Shown here: positions 55,292-63,884 of the stretch, one piece after another
How the letters are laid out: every line of letters starts with the position of its first letter
Position numbering within the stretch: the stretch's first letter is position 1
Assembly: GCA_026986785.1 (NCBI GenBank)
Contig: JALSNW010000031.1
Span: forward strand, 1-64,000
Direction: 5' to 3'
Source of the DNA: Deltaproteobacteria bacterium
Lineage (GTDB): Bacteria; Desulfobacterota; Dissulfuribacteria; Dissulfuribacterales; QOAL01
DNA length: 64,000 nt
Position numbers and translations under genes: made by a program
The notes under the pieces: generated by a model
Told to the model about the DNA's origin: nothing
The model's database searches: none
The model's input: only the letters and a program-made list of their open reading frames with translations

Positions 55292-56485
55292 ATGTCCAAT
55301 GTCACCTCCATCCAGAAAACCTCCTCCATGCGCCTGACAGGCATAAGCATAGAGCCTGATCTGGGCCATGAGATCGGAATAGAGCTCCCTTTGACTGGTA
55401 CAGTGGCCATAGAAAAGGCAAGCTTTCCCAAGATCAAGGACTATCGTGCAGGTAAGAGACATTTACATCTCGATATCAAACGTGGAAACCTGTTTCACCT
55501 CTGTGCCTCACTGGATCCTCGTTATATTTGCTGTAGCACCCATGTGGTCGCCCATGTCAGTAACTGCCCATTTGAATGCACTTACTGTTTCCTGCAAAAC
55601 TATCTCACCGATGCCACATTGACCCTTGTGGCCGATACGGATGCCATTCTCAAAGAGGTACGCCAGATGATCCGGCAACAGCCCTGGCGTACTTTCAGGG
55701 TGGGCACCTGGGAGTTGGGTGACAGTCTGGGCAATGAATTCATTTGCATGAGCGCAAAAAGACTTGTGGAAGGCTTCTCAGCCCTGGGCAATGCAGTGCT
55801 GAAGCTTCGTACAAAGGGGGCCCTTGTCGAGCCCCTTCTCCATGCCGATCACAAGGGGAGAACTGTCATATCATGGACTGTAAATCCACCTCAGGTGGTT
55901 GCCATGGAGGAGATAGGCACAGCCAGTATTGAAAAACGGATAACGGCCATGGCCAAGGCAGCGGATGCAGGTTATATGATAGGTCTCCATTTTGATCCCA
56001 TGCTGCTTTTTGATGGTTGGAAGAATGCCTACAAGGATCTTGTCCAGGAGATCTTTTCTCGTATCAGAACATCACAGGTCTGTTGGATCTCCCTGGGATC
56101 ACTGCGGTTTAATCCAGAGATGAAAAAAAAGATCGAATTGAATTATCCCCGCTCCAGGATTACTGCCCAAGAAATGGTGTTGGGAGATGACAATAAATTT
56201 CGCTATGTAAGACATGTGCGTGTCGGGATGTATCGCCACTTACTAAGGTGCCTCAAAGACGTAGGTGCGGATAGGTGTCTCATCTATCTTTGTATGGAGC
56301 GAATAAATGTATGGCGTTCCCTGTTCAAAAGGCCTCCCGAGACCATAGGAGAACTCGATTTCATGTTTGCAAGGAGCCTGAGCGAACGATTCCCCAGCCT
56401 TGGCCTGCCAGAACCTGAGCTGGATCTCTACCTAAAGGCGGCAGACAGTATCTATAAACCCGGATTATGCACTTCAAGGGCCTAA
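55292..56485 (+). CDS. Spore photoproduct lyase-like radical SAM protein
   Basis: A 397-residue radical SAM protein of the SPL family. The cluster motif CPFECTYC holds Cys92, Cys96 and Cys99, at nearly the same positions as in Bacillus SplB. Further matches to SplB are the RTKGALVEPLLHADHKGRT and AADAGYMIGLHFDPMLLFDG segments and GDDNKFRYVRHVRVGMY. The hydrogen-donor Cys141 of SplB falls on Thr139 in FRVGTWELGD, so ordinary photoproduct repair is unlikely. The host shows no spore genes. The last eight codons come from a dispersed repeat. Its substrate is unknown; the ParB-like partner suggests a nucleic-acid target, which is inference. Confidence 0.8.
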   Translation: MSNVTSIQKTSSMRLTGISIEPDLGHEIGIELPLTGTVAIEKASFPKIKDYRAGKRHLHLDIKRGNLFHLCASLDPRYICCSTHVVAHVSNCPFECTYCFLQNYLTDATLTLVADTDAILKEVRQMIRQQPWRTFRVGTWELGDSLGNEFICMSAKRLVEGFSALGNAVLKLRTKGALVEPLLHADHKGRTVISWTVNPPQVVAMEEIGTASIEKRITAMAKAADAGYMIGLHFDPMLLFDGWKNAYKDLVQEIFSRIRTSQVCWISLGSLRFNPEMKKKIELNYPRSRITAQEMVLGDDNKFRYVRHVRVGMYRHLLRCLKDVGADRCLIYLCMERINVWRSLFKRPPETIGELDFMFARSLSERFPSLGLPEPELDLYLKAADSIYKPGLCTSRA

Positions 56486-56560
56486 AAAACATCTTTTTGT
56501 ATTACAGCAATGGCTCACAAGTGTGCCAAATCCACTTTGTTGTCGGACAGTTGAAGTACC
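56459..56560 (+). repeat. Compact copy of the dispersed repeat
   Basis: The left motif CCCGGATTATGCACTTCAAG is at 56459 and the right module, GTGCCAAATCCACTTTGTTG and GACAGTTGAAGTACC, ends at 56560, so the unit is only 102 bases. ACTTCAA near the left end and TTGAAGT near the right end form an inverted repeat. The left motif overlaps the end of the SPL-like gene. The remaining gap to the aldo/keto reductase shows no gene. Confidence 0.6.
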
Positions 56561-56666
56561 AAAATATATATCCATGTCCTCTGTCTCACATCTTTGGCAA
56601 ACTTGTTAGCTGTATAATTCGGGATAAAACAAGAGCCACGGATATACACATGTCTCATAAGCAGTA

Positions 56667-57635
56667 ATGGCCCCGAGAATGCCCAAGCAGAGCCAGGAAC
56701 CTTTAAAACAGCAGCCAGGAATACCCCTTCCTATTGATCCAGAAGGTGTGTTGTTCCCTAATCTCTGGATTGGTACTTGGAGTATGGGGGGGGAAGGTTT
56801 TGGCCCTCATGATTTGGGACTCTCTTTAAGGACCTTGGAGACGGCCTATGAACAAGGGGTCAGGCACTTTGATACTGCTGGCTTCTATGCCCAAGGTCGT
56901 TCTGAAGTACTCCTGGCAAAGGCTTTCGGCAGAGTGCGTCCCAAGGTTTTCATCTCCACGAAGGGGGGGCTTGAAAGGGTGGGGCGCAAGGTCTGGCATG
57001 ATGCCAGGCCTGAGGCCTTGAGACAGGCCCTCTTTCAAAGCCTCGATCGTCTCAAAACAGACTACGTCGATCTTTTTCAGCTACATTGGCCCGATCCAGA
57101 GACCCCCCTTGATGAATCCATCTCGGCCCTCAAGGCCTTGAAGCAGGAAGGACTCATCCGCTATTGGGGGGTTGGAAATCTTTCTGCCCACGAGGTGTTG
57201 GGATATATAGGGCCAGGTGAGATGGCCCCTCATCAGGTCCATTTCAACCCAATTTACAGGTCTTCGTTCCAGGTCTTACAGGCAGGCAGGAGGGATTTCA
57301 GGTGCCTCAATTGTATAGTATCTCCCCTTGAGCAAGGTCTTCTTGCCTCTGGCATCTATCTGAGCAAAGAACTTGGGAAAAAAGACATAAGGCGGAGAAA
57401 TCCCTGTTTCCATGACAAGGGAATAAGAAAATGGCTTGAGGGGCTGTTTCACAGATGTAGCCTGAGGGGACTCAGCCCGGTAACTGTGGTCTTGTCGTGG
57501 ATCTTGAGTCATAAAGAGGTGGACGTAGTTATCCCTGGCCCAAGGAAGCCGGATCAGTTGGATGAGATCACGAGTTGTTTTGGCAGGTCCTATGACTCTG
57601 TCGAGCTGTCAGACCTATTTCATGACAATGGATGA
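56667..57635 (+). CDS. Aldo/keto reductase
   Basis: A 322-residue AKR. The catalytic set is visible: Asp in GVRHFDTAGFYAQG, Tyr in that same segment, Lys in VFISTKGG and His in LFQLHWPDP, then a VGNLSAHEV segment near 165 and a C-terminal VVIPGPRKPDQLDE loop for NADPH. It reduces an aldehyde or ketone; the substrate is unknown. The ATG 56667 has no strong ribosome-binding site. The radical SAM gene starts 54 bases later in the same direction. Confidence 0.87.
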   Translation: MAPRMPKQSQEPLKQQPGIPLPIDPEGVLFPNLWIGTWSMGGEGFGPHDLGLSLRTLETAYEQGVRHFDTAGFYAQGRSEVLLAKAFGRVRPKVFISTKGGLERVGRKVWHDARPEALRQALFQSLDRLKTDYVDLFQLHWPDPETPLDESISALKALKQEGLIRYWGVGNLSAHEVLGYIGPGEMAPHQVHFNPIYRSSFQVLQAGRRDFRCLNCIVSPLEQGLLASGIYLSKELGKKDIRRRNPCFHDKGIRKWLEGLFHRCSLRGLSPVTVVLSWILSHKEVDVVIPGPRKPDQLDEITSCFGRSYDSVELSDLFHDNG

Positions 57636-57689
57636 ACTGGGTTTTTCAAAAAAACAGTCCTGTTGTAGTGTGGGGGAAAGGATAAATTT

Positions 57690-59387
57690 ATGGAAGAAGC
57701 ATCCATAAGGACCAGGAGTCTGATACTTGTATCTCCTCCCTTCATGAGGCCATTGTCTCCCCCTTTGGGGCCAGCATCCCTAAAGGCCTTTTTACACCAG
57801 GAGTTACCCATGGCAGAGGTGAAATGCATAGATCTAAATCTGGAGTATTTTTATTTGGCTCTTCAGTGGTTGGAAAGTGGTATGATAAAATTGCGCCTTT
57901 ATGACTGGGATGACAAAAAGACCGCCATAATGGTGAAAAAGGCCTTTGAATTCCTCCGCACTACTGCTCCAAGGCCTGAAAACATAGATGGATACCACAG
58001 GCAGGCCACGGTCTTTCTCAGTTTTGAGAATATCTTCAATGCATTTATATCAGAGATGGCCATTCGTTTTATCGTTGGTGCCCCAGTGCCAGCCAGTATA
58101 TCTTCCTTTCTCCACAGGCTTTGTTCGACTGTCTTGGAGTCTGCTGCAGATGTGGTAGGCATCTCTGTCATGTTCGATATACAGATGCCCTTGGCCCTCC
58201 TCATGGCAAAAAAGGTAAAGGATTCCACTGGTGCCTGGGTGATTCTCGGTGGGGCGAAATTTGGTGTTGAGCCAAGCTACCACAGGCTCTTAAGCGAGCC
58301 GGTGACCAAGAAGGTGCGGGGCATAGAGTATAGATGCCAGCCTGCTGATTTCATAGATGGCATCATCTCGGGAGAGGGCGAGGTGGCCATCTTGCATATC
58401 TTGAGGTCCAAGAATCGATTCCAGATGGAACAGGCCCCAAATCTCAGCTTCAACAACGGCGAGCGAATAGTTCACAACAAACCTGCTGTGATAGACGACC
58501 TGGACAGGCTGCCATGTCCAGATTTTTCCGATTTCAGTCTACAAAGATATCTTTGTCCAGAAGAGATCTTACCCCTGCTCACTGCTCGGGGTTGCCCTTG
58601 GGGAAGATGTGCATTTTGTACGCATCATCGTTCATACAAGAGGTACAGACAGCGCTCCATCCCCAATGTTGTAAGGGATTTCAAGTACCTAAGGGAGCGC
58701 TATGGTGTAAGGATATTTAATATCTATGACGAGATGATCCCGCCGGGACGGTTCAGGGCACTTGCGAAGGAATTGATAAAAGGGGATCTTGATATCTGTT
58801 ATTCGGCCTATGGAAAGCCAGTCAGGGGCTTCACCGACTCGACCTTGGGGCTTATTCGTAAATCTGGCTGTGGGTTGATTCTTTGGGGTCTGGAATCTGC
58901 CAGTCAGTCCGTTCTGGATCTCATGAACAAGGGTACGAAGATATCCGAGGTGGAAAGGGTATTGAAGAGTTCGGCAAAACAGGGCATAAAAAATCTCGTT
59001 TTCGTCATGTTTGGTTTCCCAGGCGAGAGTGAAGCAGAATTCATGGAGACCATAAATTTCTTGGAAAAGAATAGGCCTGCCATCCATGCACTGTCAAAGG
59101 GGCTTTTTAGGCTCACCGAAGGCTGTCGTGTCCATAATGATCCAGAGGCGTTTGGGATCACAGATATAGAGGAATTAAAGGTCCAGCCCTTCAAGGCCAA
59201 GCATTTGATCTTCAATACATCTACCCCCTTGGACCCTGCCAAGGCAGAAGGGCTTTTCAGGGCCAATCTCAGACGGATCGAGGCTATTGGCATTACATCG
59301 CGCTTTGGCACATATCGAGAGCACCTTTTGATTTACGCCTGCCAAGAGGATAGATCCTCGTCCTTTGAGATAAAGGGACATGGATGA
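57690..59387 (+). CDS. B12-binding-type radical SAM protein with CX4CX2C motif
   Basis: A 565-residue protein. The N-terminal part (residues 9-250) has the LVSPPFMRPLSPPLGPASLK start and SVMFDIQMPLALLMAKKVKD of a cobalamin-binding-like Rossmann fold; no DxHxxG B12 loop is clear. The radical SAM barrel follows with CPWGRCAFC, giving Cys302, Cys307 and Cys310, a CX4CX2C spacing instead of CX3CX2C, plus YDEMIPP and GLESASQSVLDLMNKG downstream. Proteins of this class act in methylation or in RiPP and lipid modification. Function here is unknown; the upstream aldo/keto reductase may share its pathway. Confidence 0.82.
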   Translation: MEEASIRTRSLILVSPPFMRPLSPPLGPASLKAFLHQELPMAEVKCIDLNLEYFYLALQWLESGMIKLRLYDWDDKKTAIMVKKAFEFLRTTAPRPENIDGYHRQATVFLSFENIFNAFISEMAIRFIVGAPVPASISSFLHRLCSTVLESAADVVGISVMFDIQMPLALLMAKKVKDSTGAWVILGGAKFGVEPSYHRLLSEPVTKKVRGIEYRCQPADFIDGIISGEGEVAILHILRSKNRFQMEQAPNLSFNNGERIVHNKPAVIDDLDRLPCPDFSDFSLQRYLCPEEILPLLTARGCPWGRCAFCTHHRSYKRYRQRSIPNVVRDFKYLRERYGVRIFNIYDEMIPPGRFRALAKELIKGDLDICYSAYGKPVRGFTDSTLGLIRKSGCGLILWGLESASQSVLDLMNKGTKISEVERVLKSSAKQGIKNLVFVMFGFPGESEAEFMETINFLEKNRPAIHALSKGLFRLTEGCRVHNDPEAFGITDIEELKVQPFKAKHLIFNTSTPLDPAKAEGLFRANLRRIEAIGITSRFGTYREHLLIYACQEDRSSSFEIKGHG

Positions 59388-59686
59388 ACCGGAAAAATAG
59401 GGGAACCTTTTGGGAGGGCTTTTATTTAGTGAGAGGAGAAGAATTTAAGCCAAGGTTCCCCCTGAGTTCCAATATGTATGTGCCTCAACATGAAATTTAT
59501 ACATCTTTTTTGATTATTCAAGGGCGAATCCCCCAGGTCGTCGGATTATTGTCCTAAATATTGAACCCTACTGGGGCTGTTACAAGGATCTCCCCTGCCT
59601 TTAGTATAGGACAGGGGAGCCTGGAACAAAAGGGGGAATCCTTTGGGCTGATTCGGTACAATTCAGGCATGGGGACTGATTTGGCA
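59388..59686. other. Convergent intergenic region with two hairpins
   Basis: The 299-base gap lies between the radical SAM gene and the chemotaxis receptor, which converge. It holds a long stem (59400-59409 with 59452-59461, extended by 59417-59421 with 59447-59451) and an 8-base hairpin (59590-59597 with 59612-59619). Neither has a T run. No gene is visible. Confidence 0.4.
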
Positions 59687-61279
59687 TTAGAGTCTGAAAC
59701 CTGTTATCTCATCTTTTAGGTCCTTGGCAAGCTTTTTCAATTGTACTGCAGAGTGTTCTACCCTTTCGGCACTCTCTGCTGTCTTGTTGCCAGCCTCTAC
59801 CAGGTTGTTACTCATCTCTTTCAACTCTCCCACTTCGCGGCTTGTATCCTGGAGACTGCTGCTGATCTCAGAGGTTGTGGCTGTTTGTTCCTCCACTGCT
59901 GCAGCCACGCTGTCTGAAAAATCTGCCACCTTCTGGATGGTCTCAACGATCTTTTCCACCGCGTCGTTTGCCTCGTCTGCACCGTTTTGGATGTTTCGAA
60001 CGATCTCATCTATCTCATTTACAGAGTCAGAGGTCTGCTTGGCCAGTTCCTTTACCTCGTTTGCAACTACTGCAAAGCCCTTGCCTGCCTCGCCTGCCCT
60101 TGCCGCCTCTATTGTGGCATTCAAGGCGAGCAGATTGGTCTGCTCTGCAATCGAGCCTATGAGGTTGCTTACATCCCCGATCTTCGAAGAGGCATCAAGC
60201 AGGCGCTTTAGCACCAGGCTGGCCCTCTGTGCCTCATTACTGGCCTCTTGGGCAGAATACTTGGTATCGTTGGTGTGCTGGCTTATCTCGCCCACGGCGC
60301 CACTTAGCTCTTCCATGGCAGAGGCCACGTTTTCCACGTTTACCGATACATCCTTGGTATAGTCGTTCATGGTCCTGGCATGGGTATCCGTCTGGGAGGC
60401 GGCAGAAGCGAGTTCTTCAGACTGGATGGTGAGCCTTTCGGATTCCTTGGCCAGGCCATGGCCTGCCTCCTGTATGCCAGAGATAAGCTTTCTAAGGGAG
60501 GTGACCATTATCTTCACTGCGCCATAGATCCCTTTGCCCCCCTCATGTCCCTTTAGTTTTATTGAGAAGTCACCTTCTGAAATTTTTTTCGCAATATCAG
60601 CTAAATATGTAGGCTCTGCACCAAGTGAATCCATGAGGCCCTTGGTGATGACAAGGGTCACTGCGATACCGATCAAGATACCGGCAAGCAGCATGCCCAT
60701 GAGAAAGATCCTGGCCTGTTTTTCTGCATTGGCCATCTCCACAGTACTTTTGCCAATCTCTTTCTGTATGCTCTGGATCACTCTGTTTATGAGCCCTCTG
60801 TTTTTGTCTCCAATGGCGTCGAGCTCGTCATCTATTTTGGCAAAGAAGGATCCATCATCCCGTCTTTCCTTGACTGCTGGTATTAATTGTTTCTCTATCA
60901 GGGAAAGGGCGGCTTGGAGGTTGGAAAGGACCTGGTCCAGGCTGCGCTTTTCAAAGGCCGTCTCTCCTATGGTCAATATCTCCTGCCTATTGGCTGATAT
61001 CCATGATTTTATTTCCTGGTCCTTTTTTTCATATTCAGGCAAGATATCAGGGTTATCCTTGTCAATGATGATATCCATCCCGTTGAGGGTGATCATGGCG
61101 CTGTAATAGTCCAGGTTTTTTATGTCAAGCATCTGTTTGTATCGTTTCTGTACTTCGTCGTCACCATTTTTCAGGAGGTTCACCTGGTAAATGGCTATGA
61201 GTGAGGCAATGAGGAAGGTAGCAATGAGCATTCCAAAGCCCAGGGCGATCTTTGTACGAATAGATAGATTTTTAACCAT
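59687..61279 (-). CDS. Methyl-accepting chemotaxis protein
   Basis: A 530-residue receptor: helix 1 at about 8-30 ([20 protein letters not shown]), a four-helix-bundle periplasmic sensor (about 35-185), helix 2 near 195-215, a HAMP domain and a long signalling coil. The CheA/CheW-binding tip is intact ([38 protein letters not shown]). I start at ATG 61279 because GGAGAA lies upstream; the frame is open to 61384. The ligand is unknown and no che genes are nearby. Confidence 0.93.
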   Translation of the reverse strand: MVKNLSIRTKIALGFGMLIATFLIASLIAIYQVNLLKNGDDEVQKRYKQMLDIKNLDYYSAMITLNGMDIIIDKDNPDILPEYEKKDQEIKSWISANRQEILTIGETAFEKRSLDQVLSNLQAALSLIEKQLIPAVKERRDDGSFFAKIDDELDAIGDKNRGLINRVIQSIQKEIGKSTVEMANAEKQARIFLMGMLLAGILIGIAVTLVITKGLMDSLGAEPTYLADIAKKISEGDFSIKLKGHEGGKGIYGAVKIMVTSLRKLISGIQEAGHGLAKESERLTIQSEELASAASQTDTHARTMNDYTKDVSVNVENVASAMEELSGAVGEISQHTNDTKYSAQEASNEAQRASLVLKRLLDASSKIGDVSNLIGSIAEQTNLLALNATIEAARAGEAGKGFAVVANEVKELAKQTSDSVNEIDEIVRNIQNGADEANDAVEKIVETIQKVADFSDSVAAAVEEQTATTSEISSSLQDTSREVGELKEMSNNLVEAGNKTAESAERVEHSAVQLKKLAKDLKDEITGFRL

Positions 61280-61430
61280 CAGTTTTCTTCTCCAGTATCT
61301 TTTTGGGTAGAGGAGGTCTTTCATCCTCAGTAAGGGTATCGGTTTTTGTTGGAAGAAACATGAGGGTAGATGGCCCTTGTGCAAACGGTGGCTTTGGGCC
61401 TTTTGTCTTGTGATGAAAATTCGAGCCTGT

Positions 61431-62240
61431 CTAAGGCCTTTTCAGGATAGCTGGGATCTCATCTCGGGACAGATCAGGCCTTATTCCAAACCTGGTAAGG
61501 ACAAAGTCATATCTTACCGGGTCGCAGGGCGTTAGCCTCCTAAAGGCCCTTGTGATCTCGATAGCAGTTTTTAGATTGGCCTGCTTCCTGTCGGTGAGGC
61601 CAAGATTTAGTGCAATGTGGTGCATATGGGTGTCAAGGGGGATGACAAGATCCGATGGGGAGAGGACATGCCAGCCCCCAGGGTCTACTTGGTCTTTGCG
61701 CACCATCCAGCGTAGATATAAGAACAGCCTCTTACACGCGCTTTTCTTACCAGGATCAGGAAGGAGATAGGATTTTTCCATGTTTGAAAGGGCCAACAAC
61801 TCGTCTACTGCTGTCTTTAGCTTCTTGACAGTAGAGTCAGGGCCTGAATGCCCATGGTCGCTTAGGCAGAGCAGTGGCTCAAGGCCTCCGTGGCGTTCAA
61901 TGGCCCTCTTTATACCAATCATGAAACTGGCCATTTCTTCGCCCTTGATAAACCTGTAGTTGAAACCCTTGAAGGCCCTCCTCAGTTCCTGTACCGAGGA
62001 ATATATGAGGAAGCCTCTGGGGCTCCTGCCTGTTATCTCGAGGCATTCGTCTATACTCTTGAGTATTTGCCAGACCCTTCCATATGCCAAAGAGGCGGCT
62101 ATTAGGCCCACGATCTCCCGTTCTTCGGGATCGGGGAAGCGAAAGAGAAATTCCAGGGGGTCAGGGTGTATGAATTCCGGTTTGTTGTATCGTTCGTAAA
62201 GTGCCTCGAGTCCTTCCAGGAGGCTACCTACCTCATGCAT
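61431..62240 (-). CDS. TIGR02757 family protein
   Basis: A 269-residue protein. Conserved blocks are [18 protein letters not shown] near 55, [16 protein letters not shown] near 120, [19 protein letters not shown] near 195 and [17 protein letters not shown] near 225. This matches the TIGR02757/DUF2400 family, distantly related to HhH-GPD DNA glycosylases, but its activity is unproved. The start ATG 62240 lies just after the fmdB stop; a longer ORF start is not supported. Confidence 0.83.
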   Translation of the reverse strand: MHEVGSLLEGLEALYERYNKPEFIHPDPLEFLFRFPDPEEREIVGLIAASLAYGRVWQILKSIDECLEITGRSPRGFLIYSSVQELRRAFKGFNYRFIKGEEMASFMIGIKRAIERHGGLEPLLCLSDHGHSGPDSTVKKLKTAVDELLALSNMEKSYLLPDPGKKSACKRLFLYLRWMVRKDQVDPGGWHVLSPSDLVIPLDTHMHHIALNLGLTDRKQANLKTAIEITRAFRRLTPCDPVRYDFVLTRFGIRPDLSRDEIPAILKRP

Positions 62241-62268
62241 GACGCAGGTGTTGGCCGCGGTAATAGGC

Positions 62269-62520
62269 TCATGCCTTGCCACAGCAGGAGCCAGGGCCTG
62301 CACATCCAGGGGCCTGGCCTGGCCGGGAACCACAGCAAGCAGTATCTGAGGGGCCAGGCATGGCCTTGGGGGTCTGACCAGTCAGACTCGAGGTTGCAGA
62401 CATGAGTTTTGTCAAGTTACTGCTCCCACAGTGGGGGCAGTTGAGTTCAGAGTTTGTTGAAAATATCAGCATTTCACTGATTTGACCACAATCTTCGCAC
62501 CTGTATTCATAGATGGGCAT
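62269..62520 (-). CDS. FmdB-type zinc ribbon protein
   Basis: An 83-residue protein starting MPIYEYRCEDCGQISEML and continuing to a CPHCGSSNLTKLM ribbon, the FmdB regulatory-protein pattern. The rest is low complexity with an unusually cysteine-rich end (TACCGSRPGQ and CAGPGSCCGKA, six cysteines) that could bind a metal or cluster. The start ATG 62520 has AGGTGA eight bases upstream. It neighbours Mrp and a NifX-like protein, which hints at metal-cluster assembly. Confidence 0.82.
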   Translation of the reverse strand: MPIYEYRCEDCGQISEMLIFSTNSELNCPHCGSSNLTKLMSATSSLTGQTPKAMPGPSDTACCGSRPGQAPGCAGPGSCCGKA

Positions 62521-62619
62521 ATGCTGTTTCACCTTTCTGTCGAGATTTTTTGATGGAAAGATATGCGTCTACGCCCTGCCATCAAAGAGTATAATCGCAG
62601 GGCGTAATGCCATGCCAGC

Positions 62620-62997
62620 TCAGTGGGCGCAGTGATGGTGTCCCTCGTGGCCGTGTTCGTGGCCGGAACATGTCGGGCCAGAGGCTCCCTTTAGGTTTCC
62701 GGCCAGGAACTCTTCTACGATCCTGGAAGGATCACCAGCAGGTACCCCTGCAATCACCTCTATCCCAGCCTGGTTCAGCAGCTCCACAGCCCTTGCGCCA
62801 ATGCCTCCGCAAAGGACATGGGTCACCTGCTGTCCCTTGAGCCAGGCAGGCAGGGAACCGGGTTCATGGGGAGGCGGGCTATCCAATCTGCTTCCAAGGA
62901 TCTTGCCATCTTGTACATCCACCAAGCCGAACTGGGGTGCATGTCCAAAATGGCTACAGAGCATTCCATTTTCTATTGGAAGGGCAATTCTCATCAT
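62620..62997 (-). CDS. NifX/NifB-type cofactor-binding protein with His-rich tail
   Basis: A 125-residue protein of the dinitrogenase iron-molybdenum cofactor-binding family: MRIALPIENGMLCSHFGHAPQFG at the start and VLCGGIGARAVELLNQAGIEV near 60-80. The C-terminal CSGHEHGHEGHHHCAH is a probable metal-binding tail. It overlaps no gene and lies 17 bases after mrp, so it is probably part of the same Fe-S-related operon. It need not imply nitrogen fixation. ATG 62994 is an alternative start. Confidence 0.82.
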   Translation of the reverse strand: MMRIALPIENGMLCSHFGHAPQFGLVDVQDGKILGSRLDSPPPHEPGSLPAWLKGQQVTHVLCGGIGARAVELLNQAGIEVIAGVPAGDPSRIVEEFLAGNLKGASGPTCSGHEHGHEGHHHCAH

Positions 62998-63014
62998 TTT
63001 TCTTCGGCCTCCTT

Positions 63015-63884
63015 TTATTCTTTCTCTTTTTCTTTCTTTTGAAGGGCAAGGGTCTGGGTGACGTTGATGACATTCTGGACTACCTTTTCGAATGCCTCGG
63101 CCGTATGGCTGTTTGGGTACATGGCCATGATGGGTTTCCCAGCATCACCAGTGGTTACTATCCTTGGATCCACTGGTATCTTGCCCAGAAAGGGGATACC
63201 GGTTTCCTCTGACAGCTTTTCTCCTCCACCCCTTTTGAAGACATCTATGGCCTTGCCACAGTGTGGGCATATCATGCCGCTCATGTTTTCGACTATCCCA
63301 ATGATTGGCATGCCTACATGTTTACAGAAATTGATGGATTTTTTCACATCCAACAAGGCCACTTCTTGAGGGGTTGTGACAACGACCGCATAGGCATCTG
63401 GTATGATCTGGGCTACTGTCATCTGTTCATCACCTGTGCCTGGGGGGGCATCGATCACCAGGTAATCAAGCTTTCCCCATTCTATGTCATAGATGAACTG
63501 CCTTATGGCAGACATCTTCATCGGGCCTCGCCACATGACAGCTGAGTCCTTGTCGGGCAGCAAGGGTTCTACGGACATAAATTTCAGGTTTGGCGAATAA
63601 TATACAGGGCCAACTGTCCCGTCCGGCCTTTTCTGGAGTTCACCTCCTTCCAGGCCAAGCATCTTTGGCACGTTCGGGCCATGAAGGTCAACATCGAGAA
63701 GGCCCACATAGAAATTTTGTAGGGACAGGCCTATGGCCAGGTTTATGGAAACCGTGCTCTTGCCAACCCCACCCTTCCCACTCATGACCATTATCTTGTG
63801 CTCAATCTGGGACAGTTTGTCCTTAATCTTTTTGTCCTGCTCATCAAGTACTGGATTTGACGGCTTTTTTGCCTCTTTTGTCAC
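63015..63884 (-). CDS. mrp: Mrp/NBP35-type Fe-S cluster carrier ATPase
   Basis: A 289-residue P-loop ATPase of the ApbC/Mrp class. A deviant Walker A MSGKGGVGKST is near residue 35, VDLHGPNVP near 70, VIDAPPGTGDEQMT near 145 and the CxxC NMSGMICPHCGK near 205 that bridges a [4Fe-4S] cluster between two subunits. I place the start at GTG 63884 because AGGAGG lies six bases upstream; an in-frame TTG at 63956 lacks one. Upstream sequence to 64000 shows no further complete gene. Confidence 0.92.
   Translation of the reverse strand: MTKEAKKPSNPVLDEQDKKIKDKLSQIEHKIMVMSGKGGVGKSTVSINLAIGLSLQNFYVGLLDVDLHGPNVPKMLGLEGGELQKRPDGTVGPVYYSPNLKFMSVEPLLPDKDSAVMWRGPMKMSAIRQFIYDIEWGKLDYLVIDAPPGTGDEQMTVAQIIPDAYAVVVTTPQEVALLDVKKSINFCKHVGMPIIGIVENMSGMICPHCGKAIDVFKRGGGEKLSEETGIPFLGKIPVDPRIVTTGDAGKPIMAMYPNSHTAEAFEKVVQNVINVTQTLALQKKEKEKE

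Noticed and set aside
59724-60362. 212-codon plus-strand frame opposite the chemotaxis receptor
   Set aside because: Its Ser/Ala-rich product is the usual antisense shadow of the helical receptor coil.
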